In this document: piece after piece, positions 22,461-33,665 of the stretch
Layout: the number at the start of each line of letters is the position of its first letter
Numbering within the stretch: the stretch's first letter is position 1
DNA from: Loripinus fragilis
Lineage: Eukaryota > Mollusca > Bivalvia > Lucinida > Lucinidae
Length of the DNA stretch: 64,000 nt
NCBI GenBank assembly: GCA_964019695.1
Contig: OZ026530.1
Coordinates: forward strand, 40,174,944 to 40,238,943
Direction: 5' to 3'
The notes under the pieces: model-generated
What the model was told of the DNA's origin: nothing
The model's database searches: none
What the model saw: only the letters and a program-made list of their open reading frames with translations
Made by a program: the position numbers and the translations under genes

Positions 22461-22701
22461 GTAAATATAATGGACTCAAAGATAGTGGGAATTGTTGTAA
22501 ACGAACACTGGCGAGTTTACCTTGATTTCGGGCGTGCAGGTAGTCTTGGCTTACAGTTATATTGAACCTACTAGAGATTACTGCATATGCGCATTGTAGT
22601 GATTAGTCATGCTTTACCTACTGTACCTGTTTATAAGAAAAATAGAATTGCCTCATTACTATGCATCTTTGAAACTACTGTAGAGAGCTTAACTTAATAT
22701 A

Positions 22702-22927
22702 CTGTCGTGCCAACCAGGAGTGGCAGTGACGTAATATTGTGTTTACAATTGTAAAGTAAAATATCAACTTGTACACTTCACTTGAGCTAACGCGAATCGA
22801 TAGATTACTTGTGTATTAATCCTATCCGCAGGATAGGATTAATACACAAGTGATCTATCGAGTATAAGTCCCTGATAACTTTATAAACAAAACATGACGT
22901 CACTGTCTCTATTGGCTGGCAGGACAG
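22702..22927. mobile_element. MH MITE, copy 1 (TA-flanked, with central hairpin)
   Basis: 226 bp. The left end CTGTCGTGCCAACCAGGAG and the right end CTGGCAGGACAG (plus strand) are inverted, with TA on both sides. The centre is a near-perfect palindrome at about 22799-22861 around ATCCTATCCGCAGGATAGGAT. The copies at 28220 and 57912 share ends and hairpin; this copy is inverted relative to them. Confidence 0.85.
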
Positions 22928-23887
22928 TACGTATTGAAGCATGTATTGTCGGTTAAAAAACAATGTCGAGTTTACCTTGTTTTCGGGCGTGACGGTAGTC
23001 TCAGTTTACAGTTATGCGCTAAAACTTCAGAATGTAGCTAATGCGTGTGGTAGTGACTGCATGTACGTCATGTTTTACCTGTATATAAGAAAAAATTGAT
23101 CCGCCTCATTCCTATGCATCTTTGAATAGACAGTACTATTCCACAAATCGTTCAAGACAGTAACGTAAGATATATCCGCAAATCGGCACAACTTATAATA
23201 TAATAGCCTTGAAAGCATCAGGGGGTGACTGCGGTAACAATAATGGACTGCTCCGTAAAATAGGGGTGTTACAACGTTATCCCATGCAGTTATTCGTATT
23301 TACAAGTGAACTTTAACAAGCGATTCGATGGCGCAGTAAGTATAAAGGCCTCCTCACACATAGACGAAAACGACCCAACGTCATCATGCGCATACTGACG
23401 AATAGGACTAAAGCCCAATTCGTTATCGTTCGTAAATGTACGTTTTAAATCGTTGGTGATGTTCGCATGGATGCGTCTGCATTCGTTTGTGATCGCACAA
23501 TTAGCGTTGTTCGTCAGAAAATTTTAAGCATGTTTAAAAATTTCTGACAAATAAATGTTCGTCACAGTTATTCGTAACGATTCGCTTCAATACGTTTATC
23601 AATCGTAAGTCTTCGTCAACATACGTTAGAGATCGCAGCTGTGAACAAATTTGCATATCGTGGTCAGCTAATTTGCATATCTAGCGAAAGATGACGATCA
23701 AGAGACGCATCTCCGCGATGATTTGCGAAATGAAGCGAATATCTGCGCATTGAAGCGTTTTATATCCAACACTTGAAAGCGAATTATAACGTTCGGAAAA
23801 CGAACGGTATACGCTTACATACCAATCAATACGTATTGTAACTACAAAAAGCGAATGTGTTCCTACGACGTTTTGATCCAAATCCAA

Positions 23888-24275
23888 CTTATAGATGATG
23901 AGGGGGGAGAGCTATTAGCGAGCCATCATCGGTCCGCCAGCGAAAGGCCATTTGATGGCGCAGCATTGAATGCTCGCTTGGTAGTCTTGTGAATTTTAGG
24001 GGTTCAGGGTCACCGTATAGCGTTGTGATTTTACTGGGTGTGTTTTTTTGTTTGATTTGATTCTTTACGTCCCATCAGCAATCTTTCAGTTAAGCAGGGA
24101 CGAGTCTTCCTGGGTTGAACCAGTACTAAGCTAGGATAAATGTGTCTTGCTCAATGACCACAACGCAGTGACGCCGATGAGGCTCGAACCCGCGGCCCCT
24201 CGGTCTCAAGTCATGCACTCTCCCACGAGGCAACTGCGCTCCCTTACAGGGTGTGGGGGACTGGATCCGCGCATG
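23888..24275. mobile_element. MD MITE, copy 2, split by an S1 SINE
   Basis: It contains the MD interior (GCCATCATCGGTCCGCCAGCG and GAATGCTCGCTTGGTAG) and ends CTGGATCCGCGCATG. The left end is missing or diverged, so no target duplication can be read. The S1 SINE at 24043-24243 lies inside it. Confidence 0.7.
24043..24243 (-). mobile_element. S1 tRNA-derived SINE, copy 2
   Basis: Collinear with 21769-21970. On the minus strand it has box A- and box B-like segments (GGGTTCGAGCC) and the tail GACGTAAAGAATCAAATCAA. The flanks TTACTGGGTGTG (24031-24042) and TTACAGGGTGTG (24244-24255) are a 12-bp target duplication with one mismatch. Confidence 0.85.
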
Positions 24276-24327
24276 TTAAACACTCTCAGATGAGGACAAT
24301 GTCTTTGTGTGTGTCTATTGCATTTCT

Positions 24328-24330
<3 letters not shown>

Positions 24331-24420
<90 letters not shown>
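24331..24420 (+). repeat. Microsatellite (GT)n followed by (GTCT)n
   Basis: About 30 GT dinucleotides are followed by seven or so GTCT units. The frames reading VCVCVC and LSVCLS are artefacts. Confidence 0.97.
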
Positions 24421-24421
<1 letters not shown>

Positions 24422-24790
24422 ACATGTATTTGTCTGTATGTCTGTCTGTCTCTCCCTCTCTCTCTCAACATATGTGGTGTAGTCCCAGCAGACTAGGGTT
24501 CACGGGCTCGATAACGGGCATTTCAAGTCTTTTGTTGGGACTCTAAATCCCGTTCTGGATAAACCTTAGCTGGTGGAAGCCCATAATCATGGTACTAAAT
24601 TATGCATTATTTATCCGTTACCACTACCCCCCCCTCCTATGAGTAAAAGTGGGCCGGATGTCTTTCTGATTTTCCAGTGCTCTGGTATTCGCCCCACTCC
24701 AGCACAAGGGATATTCTTGTATCGGATTAAGCCCTGTTTTAGCACAACTATGCATAACAAAATTTCTACTCAGGCAGAGATCAGTGCCAT

Positions 24791-25390
24791 AGTAAGTAAG
24801 GGTGCAAAGATCAGAAATCGATACAATCAAGTACCACACCTGACCCAGGATACCAATGGGAAAGTAACAAACTCACAGTTAGACACCACAAACGAGAGCC
24901 AAGAGGTCAGCCCTTTCCCAGCAGTTGACCACAAGGCACATATAAACAGACACGTACAAAGGCATAGCAAACACAAGACAGAAAAACACACATAAAAGAC
25001 CAACAAAGAAGTATCGCCTTGGAACGGTCAGTAAAATATTTTTCTGGAGGGTTTAAACCTGGTTTAACGATGCACCAATCTCACCCTTAGTTCAGATGTG
25101 GATCAAGACACATAGATGTTTGGTTTGCACGAAAGACCCCTAACTTATCAATGCATCATCTCCTAGAACATATAAATCAAGATATAAAAAAAGATAAAGC
25201 AAAGCTAAGGACTCAACAGTAAATAAAACTGAATACCGGAGCAAAAGAAATCCAACCGTTAAACCCCGGTGGGCTCGACCAACAGCCGAAGCATCAGGCC
25301 CCTACCATCTCATCAATAGATGAGTCTTTAAGTCGGAACCATCATAGAGTCTGAAGTCCGACCCTGCGGCGTGCAATTAAAGAGATAAGC
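24791..25390 (-). mobile_element. RL-A LINE-like 3' end, longest copy
   Basis: On the minus strand it ends at 24791 with TTGCACCCTTACTTACT. It extends about 600 bp through the CCGTTCCAAGGCGATACTTC segment to TCGACCCACCGGGG-like sequence and CGACTTAAAGACTCATC, further 5' than the other copies. No coding region or tRNA-like head was seen, so it looks like the 3' UTR of a LINE. The 140-codon plus-strand frame at 24573-24995 is a reverse reading of it. Confidence 0.8.
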
Positions 25391-26104
25391 AAAGTTGCCA
25401 TCCGTGATTGGGTTGACCACCAAGCATGCAGTCTGTTGCAATACATTAATGTTATAGCCAATCTTTTTATAATGGGAAACTTTTTAATGAACTGCGCTGA
25501 AAGATTATTAGTTCAATTTATACACCAAGTCACCATATCAGAATTACGAGTGAGACTTGTTGAAACCTTCCGGTATATGTATTTCTTTTGCTGACAGTTC
25601 CAAGGCGGTGCAGATTTTGTTGATCATTTTTTAAATCTATATTTCATAAAAACCTGACCTATACCTTGTACTGCGGTGGTGTGTGCGGGGGAGGGGCGCA
25701 ATCAAGGCGTTGCTCGTCTAGTATTGAACTAGACTGGTTCTCTCCCTTTAATAGCTTGTCAGCATATTAAGACAGGTAACTACTAGCCTCCATTGCGCCT
25801 ACTTATCGCATACACACTGACGTCATGAGTGACGTGTATTGGAAAATACCCTTGACATAAAGTGCATTTTTTAAACAAGCCGTTTTATTAAGTTTATTTT
25901 GTTCTGGGAGTTTATATTTTTTTCTTTTACTTAATTATCAAATTATAGTAACTGAAAAAATACTGAAGTTTGTGTTGAAAAATCTTTTCTAGAGCATGCG
26001 CAGTCGGATGAGTAGGATTCTCTACTTGTAAAAAATTACTAGTTACCAAACGTTATATGCGTAGCGGAAGTGGAGCTTTATCAACGAGGGGAACCAATCT
26101 AGTA
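25391..26104. other. No gene seen
   Basis: Non-coding. AGTTCCAAGGCGGTGCAGAT at 25598 carries the core word of RL-A and RL-B, perhaps a small remnant. TCTAGTATTGAAC occurs at 25722 and again at 26098. Confidence 0.4.
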
Positions 26105-26638
26105 TTGAACGGATGTGCGATTGCCGTTCCTGAAATATTCGGAGCCATTCGCGATGATGCGTTTACGTTCGTATCTCTGCGCACCAAATCGTATCTAATC
26201 GCTCCTTATCGTTAATGGGCGCAAAAACTATTGTTTGCGCGAGCAAACGCATTCTAGCGAATTACAATTAGTGTTCAGCAACCATTCGCAACAAATAGTT
26301 CTTGATCGTCAAATTTTAAGATTATGTAACAAAGTTTCGAAAAGTTCGTTCAGAATTCGCTTGAATTCACAAATTTACTCTATTCGCAAGGCTTCGTCGA
26401 ACGGATTCGCTTATGTGTGAGGAGGCCTTAACGGTTGTACTCAAAGAATCTGAAAACAAAGTTGAGGGTTTGAGCCTAAGGTTGAGGGTTCGAGCCCCAG
26501 TAAACCTTTTTTTTTTAATTTTATTTTCTTTAATTTTTTGCTTTCGCAAAGAAGCAGGAAATATTTCGCGATTTACATGTTTGCAAAAAAGCATGTTTTG
26601 ATGTATTTTGCACATGTAAAGCGACTTCACTCAGTAAA

Positions 26639-27170
26639 ATGGCGAGGCTTGTATGGAGATACAGCGACGATGCAGGAGCTATTATTGAAAACGTTTACAA
26701 GTTCTGCATGGAGGAAAAGAAGTCTGGAATGAAACTGTCACTGAATCGTGTATGGGACAGGACTGCAGCACTCACTGGCGTTAGCAGATCTACCGCTCAG
26801 AAAATTTTTGAAGAGAAGAAGAAGGCACAGGACGAGCAGCAACAACCAAAGCAACCACCGTCATCTACGACGAAAGTGTCACTGGATGACTTTGACCAGG
26901 GTGTTGTTCGGAGGACCATCGCAAGCATGCACTCCTTTAAGAAAGTTCTGCCAACCCTTGATAACATCAGAACAGAGCTCAAACAAAGTATTGGTTACAC
27001 TGGCAGCAAGGGTCGTCTTCGCAAAGATCTTCATGCGAAGTTTGCTTACACACGCTGTGGGGTGGATCGAAAAGTGCTGATGGAGAGACAAGATGTAGTC
27101 CTCAGCAGGATCAGATACCGTCGCATGGTCAGGGAGTTGAGAGAGGCGGGTCACACAGTCGTTTATACAG
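26639..27170 (+). CDS. DDE-transposase-like gene, N-terminal DNA-binding exon only
   Basis: 177 codons plus one base. Residues 1-60 look like a helix-turn-helix region (WDRTAALTGVSRSTAQKIF). Residues 83-94 (DDFDQGVVRRTI) and 143-177 (KVLMERQDVVLSRIRYRRM ... VVYT) match the N-terminal half of an invertebrate transposase-like family in which YTDET, with the first catalytic Asp, follows. The match rests on remembered family patterns. Here the frame reaches VVYT and then a donor-like ACAG/GTATAA with one spare G, which would supply the G of the Asp codon. No catalytic exon was recognised downstream. The ATG context is strong (AAAATGGC). Read through unspliced, it ends at 27223. It lies inside the proposed sulfotransferase intron, same strand. 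Confidence 0.6.
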
Positions 27171-27223
27171 GTATAAACTTACGTTCATACCAGCCACGCT
27201 GTCCCGAAATGCTGGCAAGATAG

Positions 27224-27680
27224 TACTACTGGACTAAAGATACCCTTTTCTAAATGTTTTTAAGAATAGTGGAATTACACGACCCTTGGGTCAGCACTAT
27301 AATCAATATTTGAGTTCGTCCGCTCGTCCGTCCGTTAGCAGTTTGTGAAAATGTTCATAGCTCTTGACCACATAGTATATTTTAATCACGTTTTGCATTT
27401 CATTTGTCATTCCCAAACCACTGGCATGCTAAACCACTTTTTTATGGAAGAGGGTTTCATTCAAATTGGTAAACATTTAACGTTGGCCGTGCATATTACT
27501 GTCTGTTGATTTCACTTTACATAAAATTAATTATGTACTTTTATATTTTTAGGTGAAGAATGATCATACTCCATGCTGGGTACAATGAGGAATTCGTACC
27601 CAACGCACGAAAGAAATATATCATTTTTTACTTTCCTATACATCAATACATGCAATAAAATTGCAAGAAAAAAAGGAAGC
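27224..27680. other. No gene seen
   Basis: Searched for the missing catalytic exon (ATGAGAC-TGG type start after AG); none was found. CGTCCGCTCGTCCGTCCG near 27317 is a short low-complexity run. Confidence 0.4.
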
Positions 27681-27685
27681 CCAAA

Positions 27686-27760
27686 TTGAGACTCGAACTC
27701 ACGACTTCGTGAGTTCAGGAGAGCGTTTTAACCACTGAACAATGAGACAGACAGAAATTG
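27686..27760 (-). mobile_element. tRNA-like SINE head
   Basis: On the minus strand TTGTTCAGTGGTTAAAACGC is box A-like and GAGTTCGAGTCTC is box B-like, separated by a plausible anticodon arm. The acceptor ends do not pair, so it is not a working tRNA. A short T/A-rich segment follows and no S1 tail was seen. Confidence 0.55.
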
Positions 27761-28219
27761 AATAAGCTTTTAAGGATATAAAGAAATTTTACAACCAGTT
27801 AACGGTAAATTGTCTGTTCAACCCAGAAACATGGACTCGGCCAAAGGTCAATACTGAGAGGTCACAAATGAATAATACTGATAACTATAAATTAAGTACC
27901 AAATATAGTATGACCTCTCTGTCGGAATATCTTTGTTTTATAGTAAATATCGAGCTCAGCTTAATATATCTAAGCTTTGCGCCTAGTTCTGCATGTTACC
28001 CTTTTAAAATAATTTATGAGAGTGTTAAAACACAGCCAGCAAGCGAGACACATCGTTATAACTATACGTTAATGACGTCATGCTGATACGATAATTACGC
28101 CCCACAAACACTGATTAGAAGCCATTGGGTGACGTTAACGTTAGTGTGCCTGGTGTGCCATATTGCGTGATTGTTCTATGTTTTTCATCGAGAAAATGCA
28201 ATCAACTAGAATGTTATTA

Positions 28220-28446
28220 CTGTCCTGCCAGCCAAGAGTGAGAGTGACGTCATGTTTTGTTTACAAAGCTATCAGGAGACTTATGATCGATAGATCACTG
28301 GTATATTAATCCTATCCTGCGGATATGATTAACACATAAGTGATCTATCGATTCTTGTTAGCGCAAGTGGGATGGACAAGTTAAGATTTGACTTAACAAT
28401 TGTAAACATAAGATTATGTCACTGTCACTCTTGGTTGGCACGACAG
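28220..28446. mobile_element. MH MITE, copy 2
   Basis: 227 bp. CTGTCCTGCCAGCC at the left, GGTTGGCACGACAG at the right, TA on both sides (28218-28219, 28447-28448). The central palindrome around ATCCTATCCTGCGGATATG is partly degraded. Confidence 0.85.
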
Positions 28447-29240
28447 TAGTTATCATCCAAGGCATATGTAATGGAAAAAGCATATATTTTACATCAGTTT
28501 AATTCTGTCTAATGCATTTTTGGAAGATGGGGGCATAACTGTGAATTTATGTAATCCTAAGATACTTTCCTTTAAAAACATTGTTCTATTATTGGTCCAT
28601 TATATAATGTTGTAGACATTTAATAATCTCTGGAATGTTATAATATTTTGGTGTCGATCAACATTCCAATTTACTGTGCAAACTTGATAGCCATAAGCTA
28701 CCCTTAAGAAGACAATCGTAAATAAATTGTAGCTGTGTGTTTAATACTTTCTCTAAGAGTTTAAAAATTTGTAAAATAAAACATACCTTACAGAAGCTGT
28801 TTTAACAGAATATACCAGCCGTTTCATACGGCTCATAGCATATATGACTGTAAAATGTGTTAGGTCCAATGAAACTAACATAAGCATACAGCATAAAAAT
28901 GGACACCACCTTGCTCATTAAATAGGTCACGTATGACCAATCATTTACAAGAGTTATTCTGTGTATGATATAGTTCGACTGTCACCTTATCAGTTTTAAT
29001 AGTGGAGTGGGAAGTAAAGAGATTTCTACCATTCCAGATACAAGCATCGACATTTGCGAAAACAATCGGAACTGCCTCGGCCAATTACGCGAAGTTCTGT
29101 GGAATCAGATCACGGATGTACATCGAGGATCTACTTTGACAACGCGGGTGATAACGTGACGCTGACTTCACATAAAGTATGTTAACACAATAACTAGTGT
29201 GATTGCAGCAAAACAAACGGCTTAGATGAAGTTTATATGT
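28447..29240. other. No gene seen
   Basis: AT-rich non-coding sequence; no family recognised. Confidence 0.4.
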
Positions 29241-29243
29241 TTT

Positions 29244-29289
29244 TTTTTTCAATAAAATATCGCTATATAGCGATATTTTATTGAAAAAA
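29244..29289. repeat. Perfect 46-bp palindrome
   Basis: It is centred between 29266 and 29267 on CGCTATATAGCG, with AATAAAATAT arms and terminal T6/A6. Similarity continues imperfectly outward (GTTTATATGT and ACATAAAC), so the hairpin may reach ~70 bp. No flanking duplication is evident. Confidence 0.9.
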
Positions 29290-29794
29290 TAAAACATAAA
29301 CAACAATTATTCTTCGGATAATCAGAATAATCGATTTTAATAGAGCTGAAGCCACATGCTACAGAACTAAATTTCCATACTCCAGTTCCTACTAACGAAA
29401 TGGAGCTTTTCGGTACATAGTACTACGCGTAATGCTCCTTACATACACCCGAACCACGATTCGATTCTCGAATTGAGGCGAACTTTCTCGAATGTTGCTT
29501 AAGTACTTATGGGTATAAGTTGTGTGCACTATTTTCTCTAGCAAATCGAAATTCGCCTTATTTCCAAGATGGTGGTCCTAAATTCAGAATGATGGCCAAC
29601 AATATTACAGCGGAGTGGGTACAAAACGGTGGCAAATTTGAACAATAACGGATTATCTTGAGTAAAAAATAAAATGTCATCTGATTTTGCTTATATGTTT
29701 GCATCGATTTTTTTCAGATAAGGTGATATATAGGGAAACGTTAAAAATTACCAAAAATTGCTTCTCCGCCTGTATAGTCTGGCAAATAAAAGAC

Positions 29795-29961
29795 ATAATT
29801 GAGCCGTGACATGAGATTTCCAACAAAGTGGTATGTGCAACCAACAAAGCCTCAGATCGGCCTGCGCATACGTGCAGTCTGATGAGACCTTTTGCTAATC
29901 GCTTGAATATTCTATAAGTGTTAAGCTACTGACTGAACAACATTTGAAGTTTCTAAGCACA
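29795..29961. mobile_element. ME MITE, right-truncated copy
   Basis: AATTGAGCCGTGACATGAG, then GGCCTGCGCATACGTGCAG and GTGTTAAGCTACTGACTGAA, collinear with the complete copy at 40090-40334. The right inverted end is absent. Confidence 0.75.
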
Positions 29962-30299
29962 CATATTTTGTGATGTATGGAATCATTAGTGAATTTACTG
30001 ATAAGGGAAATTTTACATCCCTTCCAGGTCAATTTCAATATCTCACTTTATTGAGGGGGCTCCAAGGGGGACTTACCTGTACATTTGATCAGGTTTTATC
30101 CACAGCTAAGAATTTATCCATAGGCTATTATTTTGCTTGAAGGAGATTTTGTCTCTCAATCGAAATAGGAAAGAGAAGAGACTTGAACACAAATTATTTC
30201 TTTAAATAAATATTTTAATTGTTTTTTTCTTGAAATAAATATTATTTCCACAGATTCACTGATGTCCCATTATTATTATCATCTTTGTCTGTAATGCAA

Positions 30300-31140
30300 A
30301 GGTGCAATAAATTAACCCTTTGACTGCTGAGTGTAGTGCCATAATGCTCAGACCCAGATGAAATGCCGAGTTATATGGCATTTAATCAGGGTCTACACTG
30401 TTTGCTATTATACATTATTGGGCCTTGTCACAAGACGCATTGACATAGGTGCATGCGAAAGACAAAAGGACAGACCAGCCTGCACATTTGCGAAGTCTGA
30501 CCAGCCCCTTTATTTTTCTTGTGCCACGACCCTATTAGAAATGAGAAGCAACATTATGCAGCATCTCATCTGGGTATGCACTGTTTACTATTTACTAATG
30601 TCCAGTAATGTATTTCAAATGGGATGCGGAGCTATATTTATTAATCCGACGAATGGGCACTTTTACACATCAAGACCCAGGGCCCAGGAAGATGTCGGGC
30701 CTGATCTGAATCAAAACTGTTTGACACTTATCAGAGGCATTCTTACTGTTATTATAGCCAACTTATAACATCAACATACAGTTTGGACCCAGATCAGGCT
30801 GGACAAATAATATCTGGCCTGGACTGGATTGAAGCTGTTTGATTTTTTTATTCTGATTTCTTCTTGAAAAAAATGTTTTAAAAAAAAAAAAAAAATAAAA
30901 AAAAAATAAAGTAAAATAAATACATCAGCAGACGACAAAAATGCATGAAAAAGTTCCCGACATGCAACCAAGGCCTTTTCACATCAGACAGAAAAAAACT
31001 TACTGTAACTTTAGCAATAAAAAATGATAATATTTACCTGAAACATCCTGGTGGGACAAGCAGTACAGACCCAGATCAGACACTGTGGAGTGTGGCATCT
31101 GATCAGGGTCTCTACTGATCGCTTTCAGACTGCTCTGTCA
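30300..31140. repeat. Diverged interspersed repeats, no gene
   Basis: Several GATCAGGGTCTACACTG-like words (30390, 31080) and a palindromic GACCAGCCTGCACATTTGCG word (30473), typical of MITE interiors in this window. The 136-codon frame at 30358-30768 runs through these and has no protein-family resemblance. A poly-A/AAAAAT tract lies at 30875-30910. Confidence 0.4.
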
Positions 31141-31699
31141 ATCTTTTTTTAAAGATAAATATCACCCAACTGCAGTCAAATTGAAAATGGACTTATCCAA
31201 TGGAAAAATCCATTTTGCACAAATTGATTAATATGATACAATTATTTTATGGGGCAAAGATCATGCACCAGTATCTTACATCTATTGTTTTTTGCCTTTA
31301 TTTCTTATTTCATCTTTTCAAGAGAAATATTCAAAATATTCTTTTCTTCTTTTTTTTTCTTTTCAAATGTTCAAAAAATTCTTTTTTTCTTTCTATCTAA
31401 TGTCCAATATTATTGTAAACATCACCTGTTTGGTTCAGCTAGATCGATCATTTTATTCTTTCTATAAATAAGCAATTACCTAAACCCTTCAAGGGGCCTC
31501 TTTATCACCCATGCAGTGAATTCATAATCACCTCATTATAGCTGTCCTTTGATCTTCCCAGTATGACCCCTGGAGAGAGTCATAATGAGTGGTACCACTA
31601 TTATTGCTCAAATTTCTATCCCTTTAAGGTTGACCAGTCCTAATTACGCATACATGAGGCGCTGCCTTTACAGTAAGCGAAAAGTCATAGAATACCTGT

Positions 31700-31835
31700 A
31701 TTAACCTAAAAAAGTTGTTATCTTCATCCAGCTTCCTTATTTTAATTGTAATTATCGCTCATGACCTCAAGCTTTTCAGAAAAATGAATTTATTTGTTTT
31801 TTCCACGCCAGGTCAAGATAGTTTAACTGCATGAT
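31700..31835 (+). repeat. Dispersed repeat fragment, also at 52800-52925
   Basis: CAGCTTCCTTATTTTAATTG followed by CTCATGAC..CAAGCTTTT, matched at 52822 by CAGCTTCTTTATTTTAATTT and CTCACGACACCAAGCTTTTT. The family is unknown. The MF-end word CGCTGCCTTTACAGTAAGCG lies just upstream, at 31662. Confidence 0.5.
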
Positions 31836-32117
31836 ACATTTTGGGAATTCCCCAAAACGGATTTTGATTTTAAGATTAACTTATGTATAAAAAAATGGAC
31901 GTTAAAAATCTTATTTTTTGTTTTATTTCATGGACTCATTTAACATTTTAGAAATAAGAAAAAAATCGGGGGTTCACGAGACTTATAATCTTTCAAGAGG
32001 GCCGAATTTAACCCTACCCCCTAATTCAATATAAAACGTTAATGGGTGTAACTTTTGTTATTTATATAATTCCATACCACTTGTATGAAGTAATTGTGCA
32101 TTACATGGCGAAAAATG

Positions 32118-32200
32118 TAATAAGTGTCCACCCAGGAATCGACCCTGGTCCTCTGGTTCCAAAGTCTGACTCTAGGCCACGATGCCAAGTCATGCGAGGT
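32118..32200 (-). mobile_element. tRNA-like SINE head
   Basis: On the minus strand TGGCATCGTGGCCTAGAGTC is box A-like and GGGTCGATTCCTGG box B-like, with an AGACTTTGGAACC-type anticodon arm between them. The acceptor stem is not complementary. It is a different head from S1. Confidence 0.55.
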
Positions 32201-32582
32201 TCGAAATATCAGTACATATTGGACAGACAATCCGAGTATCAGCCCTAATTCGTATTCGCATAACGGGTAAAAACTTCGAATTTTTTACATTGTTGATGTT
32301 GCCTGTTTTATTGATCTGTTGTTGTTACTGAGACAATCAGTTCTGATGAAGGGTCAATATATATTTCGGACACATTTTAGTTACATGTACTTCCATAAAA
32401 ATGTAGAAAAATCCATCTGACATAAGAGCATCTGAACATTTTCCGAATTCGTAAAAGGTCGGAAAAAGGGGACCCAGACAACTCTTCTCGACGCAGGAAT
32501 GGTGCGCATGGGAATTACCCAAAATTGCCCATAAGTCAGGATATAGAGCTCCCATAAAATAAATAAATAAATGGTTCATAAC

Positions 32583-33011
32583 CCATAGCTCAGCTCAGCT
32601 AAAGAGACTCTCTAGCCAGTGCAGTGAGTTTATCAGTCTGAGAGCAGTTCGTCTTTAAAATGACACAAAAGCAGGTGATAAACCTCCCTTCAAAAAAGAT
32701 AAAACTGTCTTGCTCCAACTGCAGCTTCATGACACATAGCTCAGCTAAGAAGACGCCCTAACCATGTGCAGTGGGTTTATCAGAGCAGTTCGACTTTAAA
32801 TTGACTCAAGAACAGGTGATAAACCTCCCTACAAAATAGATAAAACTGTCTTGCTCCAACTGCAGCTTCATAGGCCATAGCTTAGCTAAGAAGTGCAGTG
32901 AGTTTATCAGAGCAGTTCGACTTTAAATTGACTCAAGAACAGGTGATAAACCTCCCTACAAAATAGATAAAATTGTCTTGCTCCAACTGCAGCTTCATAG
33001 GCCATAGATTA
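32583..33011 (+). repeat. Minisatellite, three units of ~127-150 bp
   Basis: Each unit runs from CATAGCTCAGCTAA through GAGTTTATCAGAGCAGTTCG and AGGTGATAAACCTCCCT to CTCCAACTGCAGCTTCAT (unit ends at about 32730, 32871 and 32998). The last two units are nearly identical; the third lacks about 13 bp near its start. Confidence 0.9.
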
Positions 33012-33019
33012 GCTAAGTA

Positions 33020-33529
33020 TTACTTGACTTTTCGCTTTCTGTAAAGGCGGCGCCTCGTGAATGCGTCATTAGGACTAGTCAACCTTAGACATAGGTAAAA
33101 GCTGAAAAGGAGGCGTGGTTTTATTCAAAAGTAACAGTATCATCTTGTGCCACAACCTCGGTCATTATTTAGTCCTTAAAACGCCAACAAAATAACTGCA
33201 TCTGAAAATGTCTATTTAACATAAGCAGGGAGGCAAACACTGTGGGTTCACTATGTTTATCTATGAGGCTTCAAATAGTTTAGTGGACGACAAAAAACAT
33301 ACATTTTGTGATTACACGCTTTAAGGGTTAATAAATGTGAGTTCAGTGTGTATACGGTTAGGATTTTCATGAAATGCACGCACGTTTGCGCGGTTCAAAA
33401 AGCTAATTAACTATTTACCAAATTATAAATAAAACCTGATTTCCCTTCCTTTTCAGTTGAAATAGCCCAACCACGACCAGATATGAATATTAAAGTTGCC
33501 GCCTTTACAGTAAACGAAAAGTCAAGTAA
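33020..33529. mobile_element. MF MITE, complete copy
   Basis: 510 bp with TA flanks. The left end TTACTTGACTTTTCGC continues to CTGTAAAGGCGGC; the right end has GCCGCCTTTACAG and ends GCGAAAAGTCAAGTAA-like sequence. A second copy lies at 60495-61049, and fragments at 31640-31690 and 33590-33665. No coding capacity. Confidence 0.85.
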
Positions 33530-33589
33530 TAGACACTATAACAAGGTGTGGTGTAGTGAGTATTATTGAACTTTAGGCGGCACCTCATG

Positions 33590-33665
33590 AATGCATAATT
33601 GTGACTGGTCAACCTTAGATATAGGTAAAAGCTAAAAATGAGGCGTGATTTTATTCAAAAGTAGG
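33590..33665 (+). mobile_element. MF MITE fragment directly after the complete copy
   Basis: GGCGGCACCTCATGAATGC followed by GTCAACCTTAGATATAGG and GAGGCGTGATTTTATTC repeats 33049-33130 at about 90%. This indicates either a partial tandem copy or two insertions. Confidence 0.7.

Larger units (their letters stand above)
23346..26428. mobile_element. Harbinger-like TIR element with TAA duplication, heavily nested
   Basis: The ends AGGCCTCCTCACACATA (left) and TATGTGTGAGGAGGCCT (right) are inverted, and TAA flanks both (23343-23345, 26429-26431), the 3-bp duplication typical of PIF/Harbinger. The outer parts (23346-23880 and about 26105-26428) are packed with variations on TTCG, CGTT and GCGAA words. 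Between them lie an MD copy with a SINE, microsatellites and a RL-A copy, so the original was well under 1.5 kb. No transposase was found. Confidence 0.75.

Noticed and set aside
24251..24546. 79-81-residue Cys/Val-rich frames
   Set aside because: They are translations of (GT)n/(GTCT)n microsatellite.
30358..30768. 136-residue frame
   Set aside because: It spans dispersed MITE-type words (GATCAGGGTCTACACTG) and shows no domain or conserved motif.
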